From Martelella alba (GTDB taxonomy: Bacteria > Pseudomonadota > Gammaproteobacteria > Enterobacterales > Enterobacteriaceae): DNA of 64,000 bases. Below are positions 57,142-64,000 of this stretch, piece after piece (positions within the stretch are counted from its first letter, which is position 1; every line of letters begins with the position of its first letter). A program made the translations under genes and the position numbers. The DNA lies in assembly GCF_005217455.1 (NCBI RefSeq), contig NZ_SZPQ01000019.1, positions 1 through 64,000 on the forward strand, given 5' to 3'. The notes below the pieces were generated by a model, which saw only the letters and a list, made by a program, of their open reading frames with translations, searched no databases and was not told the origin of the DNA.

Positions 57142-58323
57142 CTATAGCCCGAGCGCATATTTCAGCGCCTGCGTTTTCAGCGCGCCGGCGCGTTGCGCCA
57201 TCATCAGCCCGAGGTTGCGCGCAAGCCTGAGGGGCGGCAGGCTATTGCTGAAAACACCGTAAAAAAGGTCCATACCACTTTGCATCAGCAGATTATCGGT
57301 ATGGCGGCGATGCTGGTAGCGCTTGAGAATTCGCGTCTCGTCCCAGGGCTCGGCGTGATCCCGGGCGCTTATCAACACATCGGCCAAAGCCTCGGCATCA
57401 CGAAAGCCCAGATTGGCCCCTTGTCCCGCCAGCGGATTAATCGTGTGCGCCGCGTCGCCTACCAACGCCAGACCGGGGGCGACATACCGTTCGGCATGAC
57501 AGCGTGTCAGGGCAAAGGCGCCGGCGGCGCAAAGGCGCACATCTCCCAGCCTGGCCGGGAAAGCGCGTAACGCCTCCCGCTCCAGCGCCGGCAGCGGCAA
57601 CGCCTGTAATTGCCGGATCCGCGCCGCGTGGTCGTACCACACCAGCGAGGCCCACTGACCGTATAGGGGCAAAAAGGCCCGCGGTCCATCCGGCGTGAAC
57701 TTCTGCCAGGTGGTGTCTCCCGCGTCTGTCCGGCATTCCACCGTCATTAGCAGGCAGGACTGGCGGTACTGCCAACCGGATACGCCGATGCCGGCCTGGC
57801 GCCTGACTTGCGAGTGCGCGCCGTCGGCGCCAACCAGCAGGCGGGCGGCGACGGTTTGCCCATCATCCAACGTCAAATGCCATTGGCCGCCGTCGTAACG
57901 GCAAGCCGCCAATTGCGCCGGGCAGCGTACCGTCAGCGTGTCCTGCTCCTCGCCCGCTTGCCACAGCGCCCGCTGCACCCGATGGTTTTCCACCATGAAC
58001 CCCAGTTCCGGTAGTTTTAGCGCGCCGGCATCGAACGACACCCGCGCATCCTCCCATTCCCATGTTTCCAGACGACGATAAGGCGCCACCCGGTCCGCGG
58101 CGATGCGATCCCAGGCGCCCAGACGCCTGAGCCACGCCACCGAGGCACAACTGAAAGCCGAGACCCGCAAATCCGGCACGCCGTCATTCGCCGCGCCGTC
58201 GACCGGCGGCGTGCGCTCCAGCACCAGAACCCGAAAACCGGCCTGCGCCAACGCCAGCGCCGCCGCCGCGCCCACCATGCCGCCGCCCGCCACCACGGCA
58301 TCAACACTTGCTATCTTCGCCAT
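57142..58323 (-). CDS. ubiF: 3-demethoxyubiquinol 3-hydroxylase UbiF
   Basis: 393 residues from the ATG at 58323 (MAKIASVDAVVAGGGMVGAA). A longer frame reaching 58677 overlaps miaB and is not a gene. FAD-binding GxGxxG at VVAGGGMVGAAAALALAQ, ribityl-binding LLVGADGAHSQVR, and FAD loop VGDAAHTINPLAGQGANLGF. Aerobic C5/C6 ring hydroxylation in ubiquinone synthesis. Divergent from miaB as in E. coli. Confidence 0.94.
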   Translation of the reverse strand: MAKIASVDAVVAGGGMVGAAAALALAQAGFRVLVLERTPPVDGAANDGVPDLRVSAFSCASVAWLRRLGAWDRIAADRVAPYRRLETWEWEDARVSFDAGALKLPELGFMVENHRVQRALWQAGEEQDTLTVRCPAQLAACRYDGGQWHLTLDDGQTVAARLLVGADGAHSQVRRQAGIGVSGWQYRQSCLLMTVECRTDAGDTTWQKFTPDGPRAFLPLYGQWASLVWYDHAARIRQLQALPLPALEREALRAFPARLGDVRLCAAGAFALTRCHAERYVAPGLALVGDAAHTINPLAGQGANLGFRDAEALADVLISARDHAEPWDETRILKRYQHRRHTDNLLMQSGMDLFYGVFSNSLPPLRLARNLGLMMAQRAGALKTQALKYALGL

Positions 58324-58654
58324 AAGGGTCAAACCCGGAAAGCCCTGAATGAATACGGCATTGTATACTCTAAATACGCCGAGTTGTATCGCGACGGCCT
58401 TTGAGGGCGCCCCTGCGAGGGCGCCACGGCAAGTCTGACGGGGAGAATGCAGGTTGGCCCCTGCCCCGCAGGTCCGAGACGCGCCGGACTGGTCAGAGCC
58501 GGGGCAAAGGATTACAATACGCGGCCAGCATGAACACGTGATCCTGCCCTGCGCCACTGTCCCGAAGGCGGGCCGCTCGCCAGGCCGCCGGCGCCATGGC
58601 AAAAGGCGGGGCAGGATCTGATGCCCTTTATCCGTACCGAGTAACAGCGATCCG
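58324..58654. other. Divergent ubiF-miaB region with structured miaB leader
   Basis: Holds repeat copy E next to ubiF and a large imperfect inverted repeat next to miaB. GATCCTGCCC (58540-58549) pairs with GGGCAGGATC (58609-58618), with inner GCGCC/GGCGC and GGCGGGCC/GGCCGCC arms. The structure would form in the miaB 5' UTR if transcription starts upstream of 58540. A TACAAT word at 58513-58518 could be a -10. Confidence 0.5.
58365..58441 (+). repeat. Dispersed palindromic repeat, copy E
   Basis: ATACTCTAAATACGCCGAGTTG-TATCGCGACGGC at the left is nearly identical to copy C. The right half is replaced by a GC hairpin (GAGGGCGCCCCTGCGAGGGCGCC) and ends GGCAAGTCTGACGGG. 42 bp upstream of ubiF. 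Confidence 0.6.
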
Positions 58655-60079
58655 ATGACCAAGAAACTGCACATCAAAACCTGGGGCTGTCAGATGAACG
58701 AATACGATTCATCTAAGATGGCCGATCTCTTGGATAGCACCCATGGCTACCAGTTGACGGATATCGCCGAGGAGGCGGATGTCCTGCTGCTCAATACCTG
58801 CTCTATTCGCGAAAAAGCCCAGGAAAAAGTGTTTCACCAGTTGGGCCGCTGGCGCGCCTTGAAAGAAGCCAACCCGGAAGTCATTATCGGCGTCGGCGGT
58901 TGCGTGGCGTCCCAGGAAGGCGAACACATCCGCGAGCGCGCCCACTACGTGGACATTATCTTCGGGCCGCAAACCCTGCACCGGCTGCCGGAAATGATCA
59001 ACCATGTGCGCGGCACCCGTAGCCCCGTGGTGGATATCAGTTTCCCGGAAATCGAGAAATTCGACCGGCTGCCGGAACCGCGCGCCGACGGACCGACCGC
59101 CTTCGTTTCCATTATGGAAGGCTGCAACAAATACTGCAGTTTCTGCGTGGTGCCTTATACTCGCGGCGAGGAAGTCAGCCGCCCCTGTGACGACGTGCTG
59201 TTCGAAATCGCTCAACTGGCGGAACAGGGCGTGCGCGAGGTCAATTTGCTCGGCCAGAACGTCAATGCCTATCGCGGGGCCAGTTACGACGGCGGTATTT
59301 GCAGCTTCGCCGAACTGCTGCGTCTGGTGGCGGCCATCGACGGTATCGATCGGATCCGTTATACCACCAGCCATCCCATTGAATTCAGCGACGATATTAT
59401 CGATGTCTATCGGGATACTCCCGAATTGGTGAGTTTCGTGCATCTGCCGGTGCAAAGCGGCTCGGATCGCGTGCTGACAATGATGAAGCGCGGCCATACC
59501 GCGCTGGAATATAAATCCATCATCCGTAAACTGCGCCGCGCACGCCCCGGCATCCAGGTCAGCTCCGATTTTATCGTCGGTTTCCCCGGCGAAACCGACG
59601 AGGATTTCGAGCGGACCATGCAGCTTATCGCCGATGTCGATTTCGACATGAGTTACAGTTTCATTTATTCCGCCCGTCCCGGCACGCCGGCGGCCGATAT
59701 GGTGGACGATGTCGGCGAAGAAGAGAAAAAACAGCGACTTTACCGTCTACAGGCGCGTATCACCCAGCAGGCCATGCGCTACAGCCGCCTGATGTTGGGC
59801 ACCGTTCAGCGGATTCTGGTGGAAGGCACCTCGCGCAAAAATCTCATGGAACTGTCCGGACGCACCGAAAACAACCGGGTGGTGAATTTTGAAGGCGCGC
59901 CGGACATGATCGGCAAATTCGTCGATGTGGAGATCGTCGATGTCTACCCCAATTCCCTGCGCGGCGTCGTGGTGCGCAGCGAAGAACAAATGGGGTTGCG
60001 CGTCAACGAGAGCCCGGCCTCGGTGATGGCGCGCACCCGCAAGGAAAACGAGCTGGGCGTGGGTATTTATCAGCCGTGA
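58655..60079 (+). CDS. miaB: tRNA-2-methylthio-N6-dimethylallyladenosine synthase MiaB
   Basis: 474 residues. N-terminal methylthiotransferase domain with cluster ligands C12, C49 and C83; radical-SAM domain with C157, C161 and C164 ([22 protein letters not shown]); C-terminal TRAM domain (about 380-440). Adds the methylthio group to i6A37 of tRNAs reading UNN codons. Upstream of phoL-ybeY-ybeX-lnt as in E. coli. Confidence 0.97.
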   Translation: MTKKLHIKTWGCQMNEYDSSKMADLLDSTHGYQLTDIAEEADVLLLNTCSIREKAQEKVFHQLGRWRALKEANPEVIIGVGGCVASQEGEHIRERAHYVDIIFGPQTLHRLPEMINHVRGTRSPVVDISFPEIEKFDRLPEPRADGPTAFVSIMEGCNKYCSFCVVPYTRGEEVSRPCDDVLFEIAQLAEQGVREVNLLGQNVNAYRGASYDGGICSFAELLRLVAAIDGIDRIRYTTSHPIEFSDDIIDVYRDTPELVSFVHLPVQSGSDRVLTMMKRGHTALEYKSIIRKLRRARPGIQVSSDFIVGFPGETDEDFERTMQLIADVDFDMSYSFIYSARPGTPAADMVDDVGEEEKKQRLYRLQARITQQAMRYSRLMLGTVQRILVEGTSRKNLMELSGRTENNRVVNFEGAPDMIGKFVDVEIVDVYPNSLRGVVVRSEEQMGLRVNESPASVMARTRKENELGVGIYQP

Positions 60080-60326
60080 CCCCACCCCCCTCCCTCCGGA
60101 AGGGCAATCACGCTTTTCCGGCGTTTTCCGGTCCCGCGCCCGGTTGTTTTTCACCCTTTGTGCCCCCATGTCATTACTGTGGCTTGCGCCCCGGCCGCCG
60201 CCGGGTGTTTACTGCTGTTAATGCCTGCCCAATTCCGACGCCGGTAATGGCTTATGCGCCCGGCACAGGCCGGCGCGGAAACCCGAGCAACCCCTTAACC
60301 TGGTCTTGATGACCAAGAGGAAAAGT

Positions 60327-61412
60327 TTGAACGTCGATACCAAAGAAATCGTGCTGGAACCCGCGGACAATACCCGTCTTATGAGTCTTTGCGGGCCGTT
60401 TGATGACAATATCAAACATCTTGAGCGCCGGTTGGGCATTGAGATCAATCGTCGCGACAACGTCTTTAAACTGGTGGGCGCGCCGTTATGCGTGGACGCC
60501 GCGGTCAAAATATTGCGGGCTCTATATGTGGATACCGCGCCGGTACGCGGTCTTGTCACCGATATCGAACCCGAACAAATCCATCTGGCCATTAAAGAAA
60601 GCCGGGTGCTGGAGCAAACCGCCGACAGCGTGCCGGACTACGGCAAGGCGATCCATATCCAGACCAAGCGCGGCGTCATCAAGCCCCGCACGCCGAATCA
60701 GGCGCAATATATCGCCCACATTCTCGATCACGATATCACTTTCGGCGTCGGGCCGGCCGGCACCGGCAAAACCTATCTGGCGGTGGCCGCGGCGGTGGAC
60801 GCCTTGGAACGCCAGGAGATCCGCCGCATTATGCTGACCCGTCCGGCGGTGGAAGCGGGAGAAAAACTCGGTTTTTTACCAGGCGACCTGGCGCAGAAAG
60901 TCGATCCTTACCTGCGTCCCCTGTACGACGCCCTGTTTGAAATGCTCGGCTTTGAGCGGGTGGAAAAACTTATCGAGCGCAACGTCATCGAAGTCGCGCC
61001 GCTGGCCTACATGCGCGGGCGAACCTTGAACGACGCCTTTATCATTCTCGATGAAAGCCAGAACACCACCATCGAACAGATGAAAATGTTCCTGACGCGT
61101 ATCGGTTTCAACTCCAAGGCGGTCATCACCGGCGATATCACCCAGATAGACCTGCCGCGCAACGCCAAATCCGGCTTACGCCACGCCATTGACGTCCTGG
61201 CCGGCGTGGAAGAGATAAGCTTCAACTTTTTCCACAGCGAAGACGTGGTACGCCACCCCGTGGTGGCCCGCATCGTCACCGCCTACGAACAATGGGAAAA
61301 CGCCGAACAAAAACGTAAGGACGCTCTGGCGGAGCAGCGTCGGCGCGACGCGGCGGCGCAAGGCGAAAACCGGCGCTCCGAGGCCGATATTTCCCGGGGA
61401 ACGGCGCTATGA
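60327..61412 (+). CDS. phoL: PhoH-like protein PhoL (YbeZ)
   Basis: 361 residues from the TTG at 60327, which has GAGG six bases upstream and matches the homologue start ([17 protein letters not shown]). An ATG at 60309 is in frame but has no ribosome site. PhoH ATPase domain with Walker [18 protein letters not shown] and Walker [13 protein letters not shown]-terminal KH-like part. Linked to RNA maturation with the neighbouring YbeY. Overlaps ybeY by 4 bp. Confidence 0.92.
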   Translation: MNVDTKEIVLEPADNTRLMSLCGPFDDNIKHLERRLGIEINRRDNVFKLVGAPLCVDAAVKILRALYVDTAPVRGLVTDIEPEQIHLAIKESRVLEQTADSVPDYGKAIHIQTKRGVIKPRTPNQAQYIAHILDHDITFGVGPAGTGKTYLAVAAAVDALERQEIRRIMLTRPAVEAGEKLGFLPGDLAQKVDPYLRPLYDALFEMLGFERVEKLIERNVIEVAPLAYMRGRTLNDAFIILDESQNTTIEQMKMFLTRIGFNSKAVITGDITQIDLPRNAKSGLRHAIDVLAGVEEISFNFFHSEDVVRHPVVARIVTAYEQWENAEQKRKDALAEQRRRDAAAQGENRRSEADISRGTAL

Positions 61413-61879
61413 GTCATATCATCCTGGATTTGCAAGTGGCCTGCGACAATCCCGACGGTTTGCCTGGCGAGCCGGATTTCACGCGTTGGCTGCAGGCTGT
61501 GCTGCCGCGCTTTCGCGACAAGGCGGAAGTGACCATCCGTCTGGTGGATGAAGCGGAAAGCCATGCATTGAATCTGACTTATCGGGGCATGGACAAGCCC
61601 ACCAACGTGCTATCGTTTCCCTTCGACGCGCCGCCGCAGGTGCGGTTGCCGCTACTGGGCGATTTGGTCATCTGCCGGCAGGTGGTGGAGAGGGAAGCGG
61701 CCGAGCAGGATGCGGCGCCAGACGCACATTGGGCGCATATGGTTGTCCATGGTTGCCTGCATCTGCTAGGGTATGATCATATCCTGGACGACGAAGCCGA
61801 ACAGATGGAAGGTTTGGAAGCCGATATCATGCTTGCCATGGGCTATCCTGACCCCTATCGGGCGGAAAAAAATGCCTGA
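61409..61879 (+). CDS. ybeY: Endoribonuclease YbeY
   Basis: 156 residues. Zinc site [15 protein letters not shown] (H-x3-H-x5-H) intact, with upstream [15 protein letters not shown]. Single-strand RNase for 16S rRNA 3' processing and 70S quality control. The start overlaps phoL by 4 bp (ATGA). Confidence 0.95.
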   Translation: MSHIILDLQVACDNPDGLPGEPDFTRWLQAVLPRFRDKAEVTIRLVDEAESHALNLTYRGMDKPTNVLSFPFDAPPQVRLPLLGDLVICRQVVEREAAEQDAAPDAHWAHMVVHGCLHLLGYDHILDDEAEQMEGLEADIMLAMGYPDPYRAEKNA

Positions 61880-61916
61880 CGCGCAAGCCCGGCGTGCGCG
61901 GTGGAATAATCAATAA

Positions 61917-61938
61917 CCCGGGCCTTGTCAGGCCCGGG
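61917..61938 (+). other. Stem-loop between ybeY and ybeX
   Basis: CCCGGGCC (61917-61924) pairs with GGCCCGGG (61931-61938) around TTGTCA. No T-run follows, so it is probably an mRNA processing or stabilising hairpin inside the operon, 37 bp after ybeY. Confidence 0.45.
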
Positions 61939-61981
61939 ATCCCATTCACATACTGACAATAAGTGAAACCCATAAAACGCC

Positions 61982-62860
61982 ATGAGCGACGACCATTCGC
62001 AAAGCAACGATAGCCCCAGTCCCAAGAAAGGCTTTTTTACCCTTATCCTTAATCAGTTATTTCACGGCGAGCCCCGAAACCGCAATGATTTGCTGGAGCT
62101 TATCCGCGATTCCGAGCAAAACGAACTCATTGATCCCGATACCCGCGACATGCTGGAAGGCGTGATGGATATCGCCGAGCAGCGGGTGCGGGATATCATG
62201 ATTCCCCGTTCACAGATTGTGACCCTGAAGAATAACCAGTCTCTGGAAGAATGCCTGGACGTGATCATCGAATCGGCCCATTCCCGTTTTCCGGTCATCA
62301 GCGAAGACAAGGATCATATCGAAGGCATTCTGATGGCCAAGGACCTGCTGCCCTTCATGCTGAGCGATTCCGAGCCATTCAGTATCGAGAAGGTACTGCG
62401 CCCCGCCGTGGTGGTGCCGGAAAGCAAACGGGTGGATCGTATGCTCAAGGATTTCCGTTCTCAACGCTATCACATGGCCATCGTGATCGATGAGTTCGGC
62501 GGGGTATCCGGATTGGTGACCATCGAGGATATCCTGGAGCTTATCGTCGGCGAAATCGAAGACGAATACGACGACGAGGAAGACCGGGATATCCGGCAGC
62601 TCAACCGGCATACCTTCACAGTCCGCGCCCTGACCTCCATTGAGGATTTTAACGACGCGTTCGCCACCCATTTCAGCGACGAGGAAGTGGACACGATCGG
62701 CGGCCTGGTCATGCAGGCATTCGGCCACCTGCCGGCCCGCGGCGAAATTATCGAAATCGACGGTTATGTCTTTAAAGTGGCCATGGCCGACAGTAGACGC
62801 ATCATCCAGGTTCATGTCAAAATCCCCGACGATTCCCCCCAACCGATAATGGAAGAATAA
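61982..62860 (+). CDS. ybeX: CorC/HlyC-family protein YbeX
   Basis: 292 residues. Two CBS domains (about 65-190, including [26 protein letters not shown] and [21 protein letters not shown]) and a C-terminal transporter-associated domain (about 205-285). No membrane helices, unlike CorB-type proteins. Associated with magnesium efflux and, in E. coli, with ribosome metabolism together with YbeY. Confidence 0.93.
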   Translation: MSDDHSQSNDSPSPKKGFFTLILNQLFHGEPRNRNDLLELIRDSEQNELIDPDTRDMLEGVMDIAEQRVRDIMIPRSQIVTLKNNQSLEECLDVIIESAHSRFPVISEDKDHIEGILMAKDLLPFMLSDSEPFSIEKVLRPAVVVPESKRVDRMLKDFRSQRYHMAIVIDEFGGVSGLVTIEDILELIVGEIEDEYDDEEDRDIRQLNRHTFTVRALTSIEDFNDAFATHFSDEEVDTIGGLVMQAFGHLPARGEIIEIDGYVFKVAMADSRRIIQVHVKIPDDSPQPIMEE

Positions 62861-62867
62861 CCTCCCC

Positions 62868-64000
62868 ATGGCTATCGCCGAACAGTTTGAACGCCAACGA
62901 TTGCGGTTATTGTTGGCGTTATTGACCGGTGCCTGCGGCACCCTGGCTTTTTCACCTTACGACATCTGGCCGGCGGCCCTGCTATCGTTAGCCGGTTTGC
63001 TGGCCGTTACCTTGAACCGCCGGCCACGCCAGGCCGCTTGGCTGGGGTTCGTCTGGGGATTCGGATTGTTCGGAACCGGCATGAACTGGATTTATGTCAG
63101 TATCGCCCAGTTCGGCGGAATGCCCGGTCCGGTAAACGTGGCGCTGGTGGCGCTCCTAGCGGCCTATCTGGCGCTGTATCCGGCGTTGTTCGCCGGTCTG
63201 CTGGCCCGCTTTTGGCCGAAAACCTCCCTATGGCGTCTGGGACTGGGCGCCCCGGTACTCTGGCAGGTGACGGAATTTCTAAGGGGCTGGATATTTACCG
63301 GTCTGCCCTGGCTACAGTTCGGCTACACCCAAATCGACGGTCCTCTCAAAGGGCTGGCGCCGCTGTTTGGCGTTGAGTCCCTGACCTTTGTGCTGATGGC
63401 GATCAGCGGCCTGCTGGTGGCGGCGGCGGCCCTGCGCAACCCGTTGTCCCTGGTCGGCGCGCTGATTCTGCTGTTGCTGCCCTGGCCGCTGCGTGATCTG
63501 CACTGGTATCATGTGGAAAACCAACGGGCGATAAATGTTACCCTGGTGCAAGGCAACATTCCGCAATCGCTGAAATGGGAAGCCGACCAGGTCAGGCCGA
63601 CGCTGGATATTTACTTGAACCACAGTCGCCCGGCGCTGGGCAAATCGCAACTCATCATCTGGCCGGAATCGGCCATCCCCGATGAAGAGCGCGATCAGAC
63701 CGGTTTCCTGACGGCGCTGGATTCGCTGTTGCGCGACGAGCATACCAGCCTGATTACCGGGATTATCGACGCTCGGCCCTCTGCCACAGGCTACCGCTAT
63801 TACAATAGCATCGTGGTATTGGGCGAAAACACCCCTTACCATTATCCCGGAACCAATCGCTACGCCAAACACCACCTGGTGCCGTTTGGCGAGTTCGTGC
63901 CACTGGAAAGCCTGCTGCGTCCACTGGCGCCGCTGTTCAATTTGCCGATGTCCTCGTTTAGCCGCGGCCCCTATATCCAGCCCCAGCTCAGAGCGGCCGG
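62868..64000 (+). CDS. lnt: Apolipoprotein N-acyltransferase, N-terminal part (runs off the window)
   Basis: 377 codons are visible from the ATG at 62868 ([19 protein letters not shown]). N-terminal half has several transmembrane helices. The nitrilase-like periplasmic domain shows the catalytic Glu E267 in IWPESAIP and Lys K334 in [12 protein letters not shown]; the catalytic Cys lies beyond the window end. It adds the third acyl chain to outer-membrane lipoproteins such as Pal. It follows ybeX by 7 bp. The open end of the window is why no stop is seen. Confidence 0.95.
   Translation, partial: MAIAEQFERQRLRLLLALLTGACGTLAFSPYDIWPAALLSLAGLLAVTLNRRPRQAAWLGFVWGFGLFGTGMNWIYVSIAQFGGMPGPVNVALVALLAAYLALYPALFAGLLARFWPKTSLWRLGLGAPVLWQVTEFLRGWIFTGLPWLQFGYTQIDGPLKGLAPLFGVESLTFVLMAISGLLVAAAALRNPLSLVGALILLLLPWPLRDLHWYHVENQRAINVTLVQGNIPQSLKWEADQVRPTLDIYLNHSRPALGKSQLIIWPESAIPDEERDQTGFLTALDSLLRDEHTSLITGIIDARPSATGYRYYNSIVVLGENTPYHYPGTNRYAKHHLVPFGEFVPLESLLRPLAPLFNLPMSSFSRGPYIQPQLRAA

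Overview
The window is a chromosomal segment of a gammaproteobacterium of the order Enterobacterales. Gene content and order follow the E. coli K-12 nagE-cpoB stretch closely: cpoB-pal-tolBARQ-ybgC-ybgE-cydXBA-sucDCBA-sdhBADC-gltA-pxpACB-ybgI-phr-ybgA-kdpE-pgm-seqA-ybfF-ybfE-fldA-fur-glnS-nagE/nagBAC-asnB-tRNAs-ubiF-miaB-phoL-ybeY-ybeX-lnt. The DNA is fairly GC-rich, and several E. coli genes from this stretch are absent (kdpDCBAF, nei, chiP, nagD, most of the lysT-valT tRNA cluster). This fits a Sodalis/Pectobacteriaceae-like lineage, but I cannot name the species from the sequence alone.

Left edge (1-2490): a degraded integrative element. It holds the right end of an IS256-type insertion sequence, an ardC-like antirestriction pseudogene with a frameshift and two truncations, a P4-type tyrosine integrase, short repeats that look like recombinase or accessory binding sites, and the tRNA-Lys(UUU) gene that is the likely attachment site.

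Envelope and respiration block (2.6-24.3 kb): the Tol-Pal operon, cytochrome bd oxidase with its CydX subunit, and the 2-oxoglutarate dehydrogenase, succinyl-CoA synthetase and succinate dehydrogenase genes on the minus strand, with divergent citrate synthase. Together these cover the TCA segment from citrate synthesis to fumarate and electron delivery to quinone and oxygen.

Middle block (24.3-38.2 kb): 5-oxoprolinase genes pxpBCA, NIF3-like ybgI, photolyase, a two-domain YbgA, an orphan KdpE response regulator with a possible kdpD scar, a single-domain EamA transporter, and a YqjI-like PadR regulator whose N-terminus is expanded by 30-residue tandem repeats. Then come pgm, seqA, ybfF, ybfE, fldA, the uof leader and fur.

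Sugar block (38.3-53.2 kb): a complete D-allose system (rpiB, alsR, alsB, alsA, alsC, alsE, alsK) lies between fur and glnS, where E. coli has chitoporin genes. It is followed by glnS and the N-acetylglucosamine regulon nagE/nagBAC, with two NagC-type boxes flanking a CRP-type site.

Right block (53.5-64 kb): asparagine synthetase B, a six-gene tRNA operon (Met, Leu, Gln, Gln, Met, Gln), a PH/SHOCT-domain protein of unknown role, ubiF, then miaB, phoL, ybeY, ybeX and the start of lnt. A dispersed imperfect palindromic repeat of about 80 bp, related in all its copies, recurs in at least six intergenic gaps. I see no complete undescribed defence or biosynthetic system. The most unusual items are the repeat-expanded PadR regulator, the dispersed palindromic repeats (including one in the suc 3' UTR and two in the als operon), the relocated als operon, and a structured leader before miaB.
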